Of a stretch of DNA of 64,000 nucleotides, positions 35,368 to 46,150 are shown one piece after another; position 1 is the stretch's first letter, and each line of letters starts with the position of its first letter. The position numbers and the translations under genes are program-made. The stretch is taken from contig JANYLQ010000029.1 of NCBI GenBank assembly GCA_025363755.1, positions 248,001 to 312,000 of the forward strand, written 5' to 3'. Under the pieces are notes generated by a model that did not search any database, was not told where the DNA came from, and was given only the letters and a program-made list of their open reading frames with translations. Source of the stretch: Hyphomicrobiales bacterium (GTDB lineage Bacteria; Pseudomonadota; Alphaproteobacteria; Rhizobiales; Aestuariivirgaceae).

Positions 35368-36950
35368 CAGCGATTTCCACGAATAAGGTCAGCGGCCTTT
35401 TCAGCCATGGCGATGGTTGGAGCGTTGGTGTTGGACGAAACAACGCGCGGCATTGTTGAGCTATCGCAAATACGCAAGCGCTCAATGCCATGCACACGCA
35501 TGGCCAAGTCAACCACCGCCATATCATCAACACCCATTTTGCAAGTTCCCACAGGATGATAAGATGAACGAGCACTTGCCCTGCTCATTTCGATATAGTC
35601 TTGTTTCGTTTTGCAGACAGGCCCCGGGAAATGTTCGGCGCTTACAAATTTTTGCATCGCTCTCGAATGGCCCACTTCCTGCGTAATCTTGATCGCATCA
35701 ATGTGACGTTCCAGATCATAAGGCTCGGCAAATGAATTAGGGTCAACGATCGGCATATCGGCTGGATTGTTTGAGCGCAGCGTAACAGAGCCACGCGATT
35801 TCGGCCTCGTGTAGTAAGAATTACAGGTCGCACCATTGCCGCCCGGCACTGTGCCCACACCTTCTTCAACACCAGCGCCTGCTAGAAAATGGAATTGCAA
35901 ATCGGGTGTTTTGTCTGCGCGATTGCCCCACCAGAATGCACCGGCTTCCACAATGTTCGAAGCAACAGGCCCGGATTTGAACATCAGATATTCAAGGCCA
36001 GCTGCAATTTTCCAATGCAGTTTTTTGTATTTGTCATAAGAATGCGGGCCATTCAGCACCCATGTCACATCCGTTGAAAAATGATCATGCAAATTCTGGC
36101 CAACGCCTTTGAGATCATGTTGAACCGAAACACCCACGTCATGCAAATGTGTCGCCGGGCCAATACCCGATAGCATCATCAGTTTGGGCGATCCGATTGC
36201 TCCTGCGGTGAGTATCACTTCGCTCGAAGCTGTCAGTATCTTTTTAACACTGCCTTCAATTATTTCAACGCCAGTCGCTTTTCCGTTTTCAATAGCGATA
36301 CGCGAAACAAAAACGCCCGTCCGCAATTCAAGGTTCGACCTCTTTAATGCAGGACGCAAATAGCCCACGGCTGCACTACAGCGTTTTCCGCCACGTGTTG
36401 TGGTTTGATAGAATCCTGTGCCTTCCTGTTTGCCCGAATTGAAATCAGGATTGAATGGCATGCCAATATCCATGCAGCCTTGAACATAAGCGGCAGAAAC
36501 GCGGTTGGGCACATTATCAGAAACTCCCAGCGGCCCATCTATGCCATGATTAGCCCCACCCAGTTTTGTATTGCCCTCTGATTTTATGAAATAGGGTTGC
36601 AAGTCTTTGGCGCTCCATCCCTTGCACCCCATTTCGTTGGCCCAGCCGTCATAATCTTCCGGGCAGCCTCTTGTATAAACTTCAGCGTTTATCGAGCTGC
36701 CGCCACCAAGCACGCGCGCCTGTGGATATACTGTCTCGCGATTATTGGCGTGGCGCAAAGGGGCAGTTTTGAAACCCCATGTCAAAGGCCCACTGGTCAT
36801 TTTGAAAAAACCGACGGGCACGTGAATGTAAGGATTCGTGTCGCTTGGCCCTGCTTCAAGCAGCAGCACTTTTGCATCCGGCATTTCAGAAAGCCTAGCC
36901 GCCAACACGCAACCAGCAGAACCGCCTCCTATGATGATGTAGTCATACAT
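35367..36950 (-). CDS. GMC family FAD oxidoreductase 1
   Basis: 527 residues, length of choline/alcohol dehydrogenases of the family. FAD dinucleotide motif [18 protein letters not shown] at the N-terminus, GMC signature [18 protein letters not shown] near residue 80, a second at [17 protein letters not shown], and the active-site His in [12 protein letters not shown] with the NTNAPTIAMAEKAAD tail. It oxidises an alcohol to aldehyde or ketone. It is divergent from the TetR gene; the 16-bp operator between them probably controls it. A second GMC enzyme is at 40404-41978. Confidence 0.93.
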   Translation of the reverse strand: MYDYIIIGGGSAGCVLAARLSEMPDAKVLLLEAGPSDTNPYIHVPVGFFKMTSGPLTWGFKTAPLRHANNRETVYPQARVLGGGSSINAEVYTRGCPEDYDGWANEMGCKGWSAKDLQPYFIKSEGNTKLGGANHGIDGPLGVSDNVPNRVSAAYVQGCMDIGMPFNPDFNSGKQEGTGFYQTTTRGGKRCSAAVGYLRPALKRSNLELRTGVFVSRIAIENGKATGVEIIEGSVKKILTASSEVILTAGAIGSPKLMMLSGIGPATHLHDVGVSVQHDLKGVGQNLHDHFSTDVTWVLNGPHSYDKYKKLHWKIAAGLEYLMFKSGPVASNIVEAGAFWWGNRADKTPDLQFHFLAGAGVEEGVGTVPGGNGATCNSYYTRPKSRGSVTLRSNNPADMPIVDPNSFAEPYDLERHIDAIKITQEVGHSRAMQKFVSAEHFPGPVCKTKQDYIEMSRASARSSYHPVGTCKMGVDDMAVVDLAMRVHGIERLRICDSSTMPRVVSSNTNAPTIAMAEKAADLIRGNR

Positions 36951-36986
36951 GCTCTTGCCTTTGAAATGAACTTCGACTAATCATAA

Positions 36987-37002
36987 ATAACTATTTAGTT
37001 AT
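36987..37002. promoter_or_regulatory. 16-bp perfect inverted repeat, likely operator of the divergent TetR
   Basis: ATAACTA-TT-TAGTTAT lies between the GMC oxidoreductase start (36950) and the TetR GTG start (37018). Perfect arms of seven with a two-base centre, in the only intergenic space of the divergon, match the expected layout for TetR autoregulation. Confidence 0.65.
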
Positions 37003-37017
37003 ATCAAGAGGAAATTC

Positions 37018-37677
37018 GTGGCTGCCAAGAAACAGTTAAGAGACCCGGAAGAAACCAAGCGGCGCATTATGGCAGCGGCAAAGGTGGAATTTGCCAAATC
37101 CGGCTTGGGCGGCGCCCGAGTGGACGTGATTGCCGCACGCGCAAAATCCAATAAACGTATGATGTATCATTACTTCGGCAACAAGGAGACATTGTTCAGA
37201 CTCGTTCTGGAAGATGTCTATGCCGATTTTCGCGAGGCTGAAAAAGCGCTCGAACTTGACCACGAGGAACCCATCGTAGCCTTGCGCAAGCTGGTGAGTT
37301 TTAATTGGGATTATTTTTTAGAGAACCCCGAATTCATCACATTGGTGAATTCAGAAAATCTGCATAAGGCAAAGCACATCAAGAGTTCAAAGCGCATGCA
37401 GGAGATGAGCCGTAATTTTGTGGGCCGCATGCAGGCACTGCTGGATCGCGGCGCTGAAGCCAACTTATTTCACAAAAATTTAGATGCAGTGCAAATGCAA
37501 ATTTCAGTCGCTGCAATTGCCTATCACTATCTCACAAATCGTTACACTGGCTCGATTGTTTTCGAGCGCGATTTGATGTCAGCCAAAGCATTGAAAGATC
37601 GATTAGCTTTCAATATTCAAACTGTGCTCCGCATCGTGTGCACACCCGAAACCCTTCGTAAATTGGAAACTGAATGA
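37018..37677 (+). CDS. TetR family transcriptional regulator
   Basis: 219 residues. The helix-turn-helix covers about residues 13-60 (RIMAAAKVEFAKSGLGGARVDVIAARAKSNKRMMYHYFGNKETLF); the C-terminal ligand domain resembles RutR-type TetR_C families (LVNSENLHKAKHIKSSKRM). The start is a GTG with AGAGGA upstream. It overlaps the SDR gene by four bases, so regulator and enzymes share one transcript. It is the obvious local controller of the 33-42 kb catabolic cluster; the inducer is unknown. Confidence 0.92.
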   Translation: MAAKKQLRDPEETKRRIMAAAKVEFAKSGLGGARVDVIAARAKSNKRMMYHYFGNKETLFRLVLEDVYADFREAEKALELDHEEPIVALRKLVSFNWDYFLENPEFITLVNSENLHKAKHIKSSKRMQEMSRNFVGRMQALLDRGAEANLFHKNLDAVQMQISVAAIAYHYLTNRYTGSIVFERDLMSAKALKDRLAFNIQTVLRIVCTPETLRKLETE

Positions 37678-38438
37678 TGAATGGAACCGCTTTGGTGACA
37701 GGTGCTGGTCGCGGCATTGGCAAAGCCATTGCTTTAACGTTAGCGCAAGATGGGTTCGACGTTGCCGTGAATGATATGATGGCTTCACCTGAAATCGACG
37801 CTGTTGTTGCCGAGATCAAATCTTTTGGCCGAAAATCTCTCGCTGTGATTGGTGACATCTCCAATATTGAATCTCATACCACAATGCTGGATCAAGCTGA
37901 AACGATCGGGCCACTTTCAACCCTTATCAATAATGCAGGTGTGTCAGTCCTCAATCGTGGTGACTTGCTTGAGGTTTCACAGGCCAGCTATAATCGCTGT
38001 ATGGACATTAATGTGCGCGGCACTTTCTTTTTGTCGCAAGCTTTTGCTAAGCGCTTATTAGCGCAACCACAAACATCGAAACATCGTTCGATCATTAATA
38101 TTTCATCTGCAAATGTGACGGCGGTTTCAATAGCGCGTGGCGAATATTGCATATCGAAAGCCGCTGTTTCGATGACGTCAAAACTTTTTGCGGCGCGGCT
38201 TTCAGATGAAGGAATTGGCGTTTATGAAATTCAGCCGGGCTTTATCGAGACCGATATGACCGCCCCCGCAAAGGCCAAGTATGATAAAATGATTGATGAG
38301 GGATTGACAGTGATCAAGCGTTTCGGCCAGCCCGCCGACGTTGCGCGCGTGGCTTCGACCATGGCGCAGGGTCTGCTGCCTTATACCGTGGGTCAAGCGA
38401 TTCAGGTTGATGGTGGATTATTGACGGTGAGATATTGA
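37674..38438 (+). CDS. Short-chain dehydrogenase/reductase
   Basis: 254 residues, classical SDR. Cofactor loop TGAGRGIGKAIA near residue 10, structural NNAGV near 85, and catalytic Ser (NISSANV), Tyr and Lys (GEYCISKAA). The Asp at the end of strand 2 (VNDMMASP) suggests NAD rather than NADP. The C-terminal IQVDGGLLTVRY is FabG-like. It probably oxidises or reduces a hydroxy/keto intermediate of the cluster pathway. Confidence 0.92.
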   Translation: MMNGTALVTGAGRGIGKAIALTLAQDGFDVAVNDMMASPEIDAVVAEIKSFGRKSLAVIGDISNIESHTTMLDQAETIGPLSTLINNAGVSVLNRGDLLEVSQASYNRCMDINVRGTFFLSQAFAKRLLAQPQTSKHRSIINISSANVTAVSIARGEYCISKAAVSMTSKLFAARLSDEGIGVYEIQPGFIETDMTAPAKAKYDKMIDEGLTVIKRFGQPADVARVASTMAQGLLPYTVGQAIQVDGGLLTVRY

Positions 38439-38439
38439 A

Positions 38440-39576
38440 ATGAAAATTCTTCTGCCCACGAATGATCAAAAATCAAGTTCCTATAAACTGATCGGCGAGC
38501 CAATATCGGCGCGCAAACCATCCAAGCCATTTAACCGTGTGGCCTTTGCGGCAGGGCATGTGGTGGCTGACCCTTTAAAGGGCGGCATTGATTGGAAAGG
38601 CACAATTGCTTATCGGCGTTATCTGTTGAATTTGGGCTTTGGCATTGCGGAAGCCATGGATACCTCGCAGCGCGGCATGGGTTTGGATTGGCCAGATGCA
38701 CTAGAGCTCATCCGCCGCTCTATTGATGATGCAGGATCAGGGAAATCTAAACTGATCTATTCTGGTTGTGGCACGGATCATTTGAATCTCGCTGAGGCGC
38801 ATTCCCTCGAGGATGTGACTAAAGCGTATTTAAAGCAACTTCACGCCATTCAAAAACTTGGTGGACGGAACATCTTGATGGCCAGTCGCGCACTCGTGAA
38901 CGCGGCGAAAACACCCGATGATTATATAAAAGTCTATGGCCGCGTTTTGCAGGAGGCAGATCACCCTGTCATTTTGCACTGGTTGGGGCCAATGTTTGAT
39001 CCAGCGCTGAAAGGCTATTGGGGCACTGATAGCTTTTCTACTGCAATGGAAACCTGCCTTACGATGATCAACCAAAATATCTCTAAAATTGATGGCATAA
39101 AAATATCTTTGCTCGATGCTGAAAAAGAAATCATCATGCGGCGACTGCTCCCTGCATCCGTCAAGATGTACACTGGTGATGATTTCAATTATGCTGATTT
39201 GATAGCAGGCGATGCGAGCGGATATTCACATGCATTGCTCGGAATATTTGATGCCATTGCGCCTGCGGCATCCATTGCGCTTTCTGCTTTGGCCAAGGGT
39301 GACACAGCGAAGTTTCACGCGGTGCTTGCACCCACAGTTCCGCTTTCTCGGCTGATTTTTCAATCACCCACACAATTCTATAAAACTGGCATTGTGTTTT
39401 TGGCCTGGCTCAATGGGCATCAAGATCATTTTATAATGATTGCGGGTGCACAATCCGCCAGATCGATTTTACATTTTGTCGAAATTTTTAAGTTGGCTGA
39501 TTGTGCAGGTCTGTTGCGCAAGCCAGAGCTGGCCATTCAACGCATGAAGCAATTATTAGCGATATATGGTTTGTGA
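38440..39576 (+). CDS. DUF993 protein (DapA-like TIM barrel)
   Basis: 378 residues. The opening FNRVAFAAGHVVADPL, the LNLGFGIAEAMDTSQRGMGLDW segment and YSGCGTDHLNLAEAHSLEDV identify DUF993 (PF06187), a family distantly related to dihydrodipicolinate synthase/NAL aldolases. A lysine that could form a Schiff base is in IDGIKISLLDAEKE, at the expected barrel position. No DUF993 activity is settled; an aldolase or dehydratase role is inference. It begins one base after the SDR stop and overlaps the next start by one. Confidence 0.82.
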   Translation: MKILLPTNDQKSSSYKLIGEPISARKPSKPFNRVAFAAGHVVADPLKGGIDWKGTIAYRRYLLNLGFGIAEAMDTSQRGMGLDWPDALELIRRSIDDAGSGKSKLIYSGCGTDHLNLAEAHSLEDVTKAYLKQLHAIQKLGGRNILMASRALVNAAKTPDDYIKVYGRVLQEADHPVILHWLGPMFDPALKGYWGTDSFSTAMETCLTMINQNISKIDGIKISLLDAEKEIIMRRLLPASVKMYTGDDFNYADLIAGDASGYSHALLGIFDAIAPAASIALSALAKGDTAKFHAVLAPTVPLSRLIFQSPTQFYKTGIVFLAWLNGHQDHFIMIAGAQSARSILHFVEIFKLADCAGLLRKPELAIQRMKQLLAIYGL

Positions 39577-40412
39577 TGCGCACTCTTGAAGCCAAAGACT
39601 GCGCGATTAATACCGCCACACTTGGATTTCAAGCGCCGATCAATTTGGTTATCGACGCCGTGGCGCGGCATGGGTTTGCTGGCATTGCACCTTGGCGCAG
39701 GGAAATGGAAGGGCAGAGCTTGAAAGTGGTGGCGAAGCAAATTCGCGATTCTGGTTTGCAAGTCACTGGCTATTGTCGCAGCACTTATATTCCAGCAAAT
39801 ACTCGCGCAGAATTTGTAGCAAACATTGAAAACAACAAGTTGGCTTTGAATGACGCGGCGGAACTTGGTGCGCAATCATTTGTGATGGTTGTAGGCACAT
39901 TGCGCGATCTTTCATCGGCCCGCGCGCAGGTGCGCGAAGGTGTGGCGATGATGCTCGAGCACGCCCGAGATTTGAATGTAAAGCTGGCGCTGGAACCATT
40001 GCACCCTGTTTATGCAGCAGATCGCAGTTGCATAACGCTGGCCGAGGAAGCGCTTGATATGTGTGATGCCATTGAAGGCCCAGTGGCCGACCCACAGCTT
40101 GGAATCTTTGTCGACGCATATCATCTTTGGTGGAGTGCTACTTTGAAGCGCGATATTGAACGCGCGGGGAAGGCAAAACGCATTTTCGGCTTTCATATTT
40201 CCGATTGGCTCAATCCAACGGTCGATATTTTAAATGATCGTGGCATGATGGGCGATGGTGTGATTGATCTGAAGTCAATCAGACAGATCGTTGAAGATGT
40301 TGGATATGAAGGGCTTGTCGAGACAGAAATTTTTTCATCCCATAATTGGTGGAAGAAGCCGATGGACGAAACTCTGCTCGTCATTATTGAGCGGATCAAG
40401 ACCTCAGTGTGA
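39576..40412 (+). CDS. Sugar phosphate isomerase/epimerase-like TIM barrel (AP endonuclease 2 fold)
   Basis: 278 residues. Pattern CAINTATLGFQAPINLVIDAVARHGFAGIAPW at the start, then LALEPLHPVYAADRSCITL (metal Glu), GIFVDAYHLWWSA (Asp/His), FGFHISDW and GYEGLVETEIFS (metal Glu), matching xylose-isomerase-like epimerases. Such partners often accompany DUF993 proteins and dehydrogenases in catabolism of uncommon polyols. ATG 39576 overlaps the DUF993 stop. Its 3' end overlaps the convergent GMC gene by nine bases. Confidence 0.88.
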   Translation: MRTLEAKDCAINTATLGFQAPINLVIDAVARHGFAGIAPWRREMEGQSLKVVAKQIRDSGLQVTGYCRSTYIPANTRAEFVANIENNKLALNDAAELGAQSFVMVVGTLRDLSSARAQVREGVAMMLEHARDLNVKLALEPLHPVYAADRSCITLAEEALDMCDAIEGPVADPQLGIFVDAYHLWWSATLKRDIERAGKAKRIFGFHISDWLNPTVDILNDRGMMGDGVIDLKSIRQIVEDVGYEGLVETEIFSSHNWWKKPMDETLLVIIERIKTSV

Positions 40413-41978
40413 GGCTTTGATCATATCTGCGGCTTTCTCAGCGATCATGATTGTGGCAGCGTTTGTATTTCCCGTCACCACAGTCGGCATGATTGAAGCG
40501 TCGCAAATGCGCAAGCCACCAAGACCATGTAATTTTAAATCTGGTGTCACGACAGACATCGCATCATGCCCCATTTTGCAAGTGCCTACCGGATGGTGAT
40601 CAGTTTTGGCGTTGGCGCATGCGTAGTCAATCAGATCTTTATCAGATTGCAAATTGGCACCTGGCAGATGTTCAGATTTGATGAACGGTTTTAGGGCGTT
40701 TTGATTCATGATCTCACGTGCTAGTCGCAGACCTCTGATGGACATTTCCTTATCATAAGGATCAGCCCAATAATTTGGATCAATCAAAGGTGCTGTATTT
40801 GGATCATTTGATGCTAGGCGCACGGTGCCACGCGAACGCGGGCGCATGTAAGCGGAGTTTAATGTGGCTCCTGCGTTTTTCATCTTGGCCACACCCGCTT
40901 CAATGCCCGAACCCAAGCCGAAGTGGAATTGAATATCGGCTGATCTGGCATTTTCATCGGCATACCAAAAACCGCCCTGGCTGAAGAGGCTGGAGGCCAC
41001 AGGGCCGGTTTTTGTGAAGATATATTGCAGCCCCGCGAGGGCCGCCCAATGGGGCTTGCCATATTTATCATAGGTGTGATCGCCCGTGCACTCGCTGATC
41101 ACGAAGAGATCGAGGTGATCTTGGAAGTTGGAGCCAACGCCTTGAAGATCATGCAATGTCTTTATGCCGACGGATTGAAGATGATCAGCCGGGCCTATGC
41201 CAGATTGCATCAGCAGTTTGGGCGATCCAATGGCACCAGATGATAAGACCACTTCGCGGTTTGCGTTGATGATTTCATCATTCATCATTTCAACGCCGAC
41301 GACGTTATGGTTTTCAATAATCAGTCTACGGACGATTGCATTTTGTCTGATGGTCAAATTTTTTCGACTTTGCGCAGGATTGAGAAAAGCTGTGACGGTG
41401 GACGAACGGCGGGCATTTTTCTGGGTGAGTTGATAATATCCAATGCCATCTTGCGATGCGCCGTTGAAATCATAATTGCGGGGGATGCCCAGCTCGCCTG
41501 CCGCGGCAAAGAAAGCTTCGCAAATCGGCAATGATGATCGCGGATCAGAAACACCAAGCGGACCGGACTGAGAGTGATATTCATCCGCGCTTCGTTCAAA
41601 ATTTTCCGACTTCTTAAAATAGGGTAGCACGTCTTCATAACTCCAACCTTCGCAGTCGAGCTGACGCCATTCGTTGAAATCCAGTGCGTTGCCGCGATTG
41701 TAAAGTTGTGCATTAATTGATGAGCCGCCACCGATCACTTTAGCTTGCGTAAAACGCAGCACGCGGTTCTGCATGTGTTTTTGCGGCACCGTTGACCATC
41801 CCCAAGAAGCAATGCCTTTGGTCATCTTGGCAAAGCCCGCCGGCCAATGGAACAGGATGTTGCGATCAGAGCCGCCTGCCTCAAGTAACAGAACAGTTAC
41901 ATTTTGTTGCTCACTAAGTCGTCCCGCCAGTACGCAGCCCGCTGAGCCGCCACCGACGATGATATAATCATAATTCAT
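40404..41978 (-). CDS. GMC family FAD oxidoreductase 2
   Basis: 524 residues; a paralogue of the 35367-36950 enzyme with the same length and motifs: [53 protein letters not shown] and the catalytic [12 protein letters not shown]. The residues next to the active-site His differ (DHH versus SYH), so the two may act on different alcohols in one pathway. ATG 41978 follows AGGA. It stands alone on the minus strand at the end of the cluster and would need its own promoter in the 118 bases before glcB. Confidence 0.93.
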   Translation of the reverse strand: MNYDYIIVGGGSAGCVLAGRLSEQQNVTVLLLEAGGSDRNILFHWPAGFAKMTKGIASWGWSTVPQKHMQNRVLRFTQAKVIGGGSSINAQLYNRGNALDFNEWRQLDCEGWSYEDVLPYFKKSENFERSADEYHSQSGPLGVSDPRSSLPICEAFFAAAGELGIPRNYDFNGASQDGIGYYQLTQKNARRSSTVTAFLNPAQSRKNLTIRQNAIVRRLIIENHNVVGVEMMNDEIINANREVVLSSGAIGSPKLLMQSGIGPADHLQSVGIKTLHDLQGVGSNFQDHLDLFVISECTGDHTYDKYGKPHWAALAGLQYIFTKTGPVASSLFSQGGFWYADENARSADIQFHFGLGSGIEAGVAKMKNAGATLNSAYMRPRSRGTVRLASNDPNTAPLIDPNYWADPYDKEMSIRGLRLAREIMNQNALKPFIKSEHLPGANLQSDKDLIDYACANAKTDHHPVGTCKMGHDAMSVVTPDLKLHGLGGLRICDASIMPTVVTGNTNAATIMIAEKAADMIKASH

Positions 41979-42096
41979 TTGGAATCCTCGTCATATTCAG
42001 GATAAATCCATCATAGGCAATGGTCAACAGCAAAAGCTGCACTTGAACCACTTGGTGAAGCTGCCTAATAGTTCAAAGCGTATTGGGAATGGCAAA

Positions 42097-44166
42097 ATGA
42101 ATACCGAATTGCACGGATTGAAAGTTGATTTGACGCTGGCGGATTTCATCGTTCAGCACGCCCTGCCCGGAACTCAGATTTCAGAGGATCAATTTTGGAC
42201 GTCATTTGCAAAAATTATTCATGACCTCGCGCCTGAAAATAGGGCATTGCTGAAGATCCGCGATGAATTGCAGATCAAGATTGATGCGTGGAATGCGGAG
42301 CATGCTTCTCAATTTAATTTGACTGACTATAAAGCATTCCTGAAATCGATTGGCTATTTACACGATGAAGGGCCAGATTTTGAAATCACCACGCAGAATG
42401 TGGATGATGAAATTGCTTTGATGGCTGGTCCACAACTCGTCGTTCCCGTTAACAACGCACGCTTTGCTTTAAATGCCGCCAATGCCCGCTGGGGTTCGCT
42501 GTTTGATGCGCTCTATGGGACGGATGCTATTTCTGTTGGCAGCAATAAGGGCGCCTATGATGAAGCGCGTGGTGCGGCGGTTATTGCTTGGGCCGTGGCA
42601 TTTTTGGATCAAGCCACACCATTGAAGAATGGCAGCTGGGCATCCGTGAATGCACTTTCGTTTGCATTGGCGGATGATAGGCAGTTCGTTGGATATAAAG
42701 GTAGGCCCGATCAACCTGAGGCTATTTTGTTAAAACATAACGGCCTGCATATTGAAGTGAAGTTCGGTGCAGCGGGTATTGCCGATGTCATTCTAGAATC
42801 GGCTTTGACCACTATTATGGATTGCGAAGACTCGGTTGCGGCGGTTGATGCTGAAGACAAGGTTTTGGTTTATCGCAACTGGCTTGGGCTAATGAAAGGT
42901 GATCTGGCTGAAGAGATCTCCAAGAATGGAAAATCGTTCACGCGCAAATTGAATCCTGACCGCGAGCATACGGGGCGTGACGGAAAGCCGTTCGCTTTAC
43001 ATGGAAGGTCTTTGATACTGGTACGCAATGTTGGGCATCTGATGACCAACCCTGCAATCATCGATGCTTCGGGATTTGAAGCGCCTGAAGGTATTATGGA
43101 TGCGATGATCACCGCGTTGATTGCGCTGCATGATAAGGGCATGAATTCTCGTACTGGTTCGGTTTATATCGTGAAACCCAAAATGCATGGGCCAGACGAA
43201 GTGGCGTTCGCTTGCAGGATATTTGATCACGTTGAAGAAGCGCTGGGCATGAAGCCAAACACTCTCAAAATCGGGATTATGGATGAAGAGCGACGTACCA
43301 CAATTAATTTGAAAGAGTGTGTTCGCGCTGCCAAAGATCGCCTGGTTTTTATCAACACGGGCTTTCTCGATCGTACGGGCGATGAGATTCACACCTCGAT
43401 GAATTTGGGTCCGATGTTGCGCAAGGGCGATATGAAATCGGCTCCTTGGATTCAGGCTTATGAGAATTGGAATGTTGATATTGGGTTGGCCTGTCATCTG
43501 CCGGGCAAAGCGCAAATCGGCAAAGGCATGTTTGCGATGCCTGATCAAATGGCAATGATGCTGGAACAAAAAATTGCACATCCGAAAGCTGGCGCTAACA
43601 CCGCTTGGGTGCCATCGCCAACGGCGGCCACACTTCATGCCACACATTATCACCGCGTGCTTGTCAGCGAGGTTCAAGAAAAATTGAAAAATCGCAAGCG
43701 TGCAAGTCTCGATGATATTTTATCTGTGCCTGTAGTGCAGCGGCCAAATTGGAGCGCTGAAGATATTCAGAAAGAACTTGATAATAATGCCCAGGGCTTG
43801 CTGGGTTATGTGGTGCGTTGGGTTGACCAGGGTGTGGGTTGTTCCAAAGTGCTGGACATCAATAATGTAGGCTTGATGGAAGACCGCGCGACGCTCCGCA
43901 TTTCATCGCAGCATATTGCAAATTGGTTGAAGCATGGGGTTTGCACTCAGCACCAAGTGCTGGAGACTTTGAAGCGTATGGCCAAAGTGGTTGATGGGCA
44001 GAATGCTGGCGATGCGCTTTATTGTCCAATGGCGGACAATTTTGAAAACTCATTAGCATTTCAAGCGGCCTACGATTTGATTTTCAAAGGCGAGGCGCAG
44101 CCAAATGGTTATACTGAACCGCTGCTGCACGCTTATCGGTTAAAGGTTAAGGCGCTTAGCTCATAA
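42097..44166 (+). CDS. glcB: Malate synthase G
   Basis: Condenses glyoxylate with acetyl-CoA to malate. 689 residues from ATG 42097; a TTG 18 codons upstream exists but adds nothing family-like. The MSG signature stretches are clear: [20 protein letters not shown] near residue 34, [13 protein letters not shown] (catalytic Glu near 410), [19 protein letters not shown] and the [18 protein letters not shown]-terminal segment with the catalytic Asp region nearby. It follows a GMC oxidoreductase cluster but has its own gap. The 3' end overlaps tlyA by six bases. Confidence 0.95.
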   Translation: MNTELHGLKVDLTLADFIVQHALPGTQISEDQFWTSFAKIIHDLAPENRALLKIRDELQIKIDAWNAEHASQFNLTDYKAFLKSIGYLHDEGPDFEITTQNVDDEIALMAGPQLVVPVNNARFALNAANARWGSLFDALYGTDAISVGSNKGAYDEARGAAVIAWAVAFLDQATPLKNGSWASVNALSFALADDRQFVGYKGRPDQPEAILLKHNGLHIEVKFGAAGIADVILESALTTIMDCEDSVAAVDAEDKVLVYRNWLGLMKGDLAEEISKNGKSFTRKLNPDREHTGRDGKPFALHGRSLILVRNVGHLMTNPAIIDASGFEAPEGIMDAMITALIALHDKGMNSRTGSVYIVKPKMHGPDEVAFACRIFDHVEEALGMKPNTLKIGIMDEERRTTINLKECVRAAKDRLVFINTGFLDRTGDEIHTSMNLGPMLRKGDMKSAPWIQAYENWNVDIGLACHLPGKAQIGKGMFAMPDQMAMMLEQKIAHPKAGANTAWVPSPTAATLHATHYHRVLVSEVQEKLKNRKRASLDDILSVPVVQRPNWSAEDIQKELDNNAQGLLGYVVRWVDQGVGCSKVLDINNVGLMEDRATLRISSQHIANWLKHGVCTQHQVLETLKRMAKVVDGQNAGDALYCPMADNFENSLAFQAAYDLIFKGEAQPNGYTEPLLHAYRLKVKALSS

Positions 44167-44886
44167 TTTTTCGGCGGCGATTAAAAACTCTTGGTTGCCA
44201 TCGCCACCTTCCATGGGCGAAGGCACTACGCCTTTAACACTCCAGCCCAAACCGATTAGAAACTGCGTAATTTCTTCGTTCACACGCTCAAATGCCAATT
44301 TATCTTTTACAATACCACCGCGGCCAATGCCTTCGCGGCCCACTTCAAATTGCGGTTTGATGAGTGCAATAAGATGAGCGCTGCCCTTCATCAAGTTCAA
44401 CGCGGGTGGAAGAGCGATGTGGAGAGGAATGAAGCTCACATCACAGGTGATCAGGGATACATCTTCTGAAATGTATTCGGCTTCTAAATCACGGGCGTTC
44501 AGGCCTTCATGCAAAGTTATCCGATCATCGCGCAACATCATTTGGCTGTGGCCGACATCAATGGCAAAGACGTGTTTGGCTCCGCGTTCCAACAATACCT
44601 CGGTGAAGCCACCTGTTGATGCGCCGATGTCCAAGCATGTGCGGCCCTCAACTTTAATTTGGAAATGATCGAGTGCGTGAACGAGTTTCAGTGCGGCGCG
44701 CGAAACATATTGGCTACCTTCGTCGGTGATCGCCAATTTGGCATCGGACAAAACCATTTGCGAAGGTTTGCGTGCGGGTTCGCCATCCACCTGCACCAGC
44801 CCACGCAACACAGCATCGCGTGACCTCGCTCTGCTTGGGTAAAGCATGCGGGCAACAAGAGCCTCATCTAGGCGTTGGCGGATCAC
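44161..44886 (-). CDS. tlyA: TlyA-type rRNA 2'-O-methyltransferase
   Basis: 241 residues: N-terminal S4 RNA-binding domain ([31 protein letters not shown]) and an FtsJ-like methyltransferase with SAM motif [20 protein letters not shown]. The K-D-K-E style residues (Lys in SRAALKL, Asp in TCDVSFI, Lys in ALIKPQFE) are in place. Hemolysin/TlyA proteins methylate ribose in 16S and 23S rRNA. The start is a GTG overlapping the xseB stop by four bases. Confidence 0.92.
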   Translation of the reverse strand: MIRQRLDEALVARMLYPSRARSRDAVLRGLVQVDGEPARKPSQMVLSDAKLAITDEGSQYVSRAALKLVHALDHFQIKVEGRTCLDIGASTGGFTEVLLERGAKHVFAIDVGHSQMMLRDDRITLHEGLNARDLEAEYISEDVSLITCDVSFIPLHIALPPALNLMKGSAHLIALIKPQFEVGREGIGRGGIVKDKLAFERVNEEITQFLIGLGWSVKGVVPSPMEGGDGNQEFLIAAEKL

Positions 44887-45128
44887 TCTACGTCTAAAGG
44901 CGTTGTGCCGGTCGGTTTGCCATTGGCCCCAAGCGTAATTTTTTCAATGCGGGCTTCAGCTTCGGCTAATTTGGTTTCGCAATGTTTGCGTAAGGATTCG
45001 CCGCGTTCGTAAATTTTGATTGATTCTTCCAAATCCACGCGGCCAGATTCAAGCTTGGCCACGATTTCTTCCAACAAGGCCAACGCCTTTTCGAAAGACA
45101 AGGATTTGATATCTGCTTCTTCAGCCAT
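44883..45128 (-). CDS. xseB: Exodeoxyribonuclease VII small subunit
   Basis: 81 residues, the usual size. The conserved [52 protein letters not shown] pattern is a textbook XseB helical hairpin that binds the large subunit XseA (not in this window). It lies two bases after the HDAC gene and couples to tlyA, an order (xseB-tlyA) common in alphaproteobacteria, where ispA and dxs often lie between; here they are absent. Confidence 0.95.
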   Translation of the reverse strand: MAEEADIKSLSFEKALALLEEIVAKLESGRVDLEESIKIYERGESLRKHCETKLAEAEARIEKITLGANGKPTGTTPLDVE

Positions 45129-45130
45129 GT

Positions 45131-46105
45131 TTAGTCTTCCTCGTCTTCTTCATACTCATCTTCGTCGCCCATCACAGCAGAGCCATGCATGAGTGCCGCC
45201 AAATGCGCACCAACGCCACCTGCCAACCCTTGCAAATCATAGCCGCCTTCGAGAATGGAAACAACGCGGCCATCGCAATGGGTTTGCGCAATTTCCATGA
45301 GTTGCAAAGTGGCCCACGCAAAATCTTCTTCCACCAATTCCAAGCTGCCCAATGGATCACGCACATGCGCATCAAAGCCTGCGCTGATAATAACCAAGTC
45401 AGGTTCAAAGGCATTGAGGTTGGTGAGAATTTTGGTCGACATGGCTTCGCGGAATTGTGGCCCACCATCGCCAGCACGCAGAGGCGCATTGAAAATATTG
45501 CCAACGCCCGTTTCACTCACCGCACCTGTGCCGGGGTAAAGCGGCATTTGGTGAGTGGAACCATAAAACATATCCTTGTCCGACCAGAAAATATCTTGTG
45601 TGCCGTTGCCGTGATGCACGTCAAAGTCGATCACGGCAACACGTTCGGCATTATATTTTGCGCGGGCGTAAAAAGCGGCGATGGCGGCGTGGTTGAAAAA
45701 GCAGAAGCCCATGGCGCGGTTGTGTTCGGCATGATGGCCGGGCGGGCGCATGGCGAGGAATGCATTTTGTGCTTCACCTTTGAAAACGGCATCGACTGCC
45801 GCAGTGGCCCCGCCCACAGCGCGCAGCACAGCGGGCAAAGTGCCGGGTGACATGACGGTGTCTGAATCTAGATATTCGAATCCCTCTTCCGGTGCAGCGC
45901 TGAGGATGCGCTGATAATGCTCCTCCGTGTGGCAGCGGATGATATCTTCCGCGCGGCCCAAGGGGGCTTCACGGTTAACGATGGATTTGAAATGGGACGA
46001 GCGCAAAACATCATGCACTGCGCGAATGCGGTCAATCCGTTCGGGGTGACCGTCGGGGGTCACATGAGCCATGCTGGCGGGGTGGGAGAAAACAAAGGTG
46101 GACAT
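45131..46105 (-). CDS. Histone deacetylase-like (arginase-fold) amidohydrolase
   Basis: 324 residues from ATG 46105 ([15 protein letters not shown]); a longer frame to 46165 overlaps the divergent Sua5 gene. Zinc and charge-relay motifs are complete: PPGHHAE (two His), [12 protein letters not shown] (Asp and His ligands), SAGFDAH (Asp) and GGYDL (Tyr). Bacterial members deacetylate acetylpolyamines, acetoin-utilisation proteins or small amides; the substrate is unknown. The acidic tail ([11 protein letters not shown]) is unusual. First gene of the operon with xseB and tlyA. Confidence 0.9.
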   Translation of the reverse strand: MSTFVFSHPASMAHVTPDGHPERIDRIRAVHDVLRSSHFKSIVNREAPLGRAEDIIRCHTEEHYQRILSAAPEEGFEYLDSDTVMSPGTLPAVLRAVGGATAAVDAVFKGEAQNAFLAMRPPGHHAEHNRAMGFCFFNHAAIAAFYARAKYNAERVAVIDFDVHHGNGTQDIFWSDKDMFYGSTHQMPLYPGTGAVSETGVGNIFNAPLRAGDGGPQFREAMSTKILTNLNAFEPDLVIISAGFDAHVRDPLGSLELVEEDFAWATLQLMEIAQTHCDGRVVSILEGGYDLQGLAGGVGAHLAALMHGSAVMGDEDEYEEDEED

Positions 46106-46150
46106 TTGTGCTGGGTAGCCGAAAATTTTATGTGATGCTATAGGGCACAG

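Noticed and set aside
42997-43677. 226-codon open frame antisense to glcB
   Set aside because: No family resemblance; it mirrors the well-supported malate synthase codons and starts and ends without ribosome site.
45185-45850. 221-codon open frame antisense to the HDAC-like gene
   Set aside because: Opposite to the conserved zinc motifs of the deacetylase; no recognisable domain.
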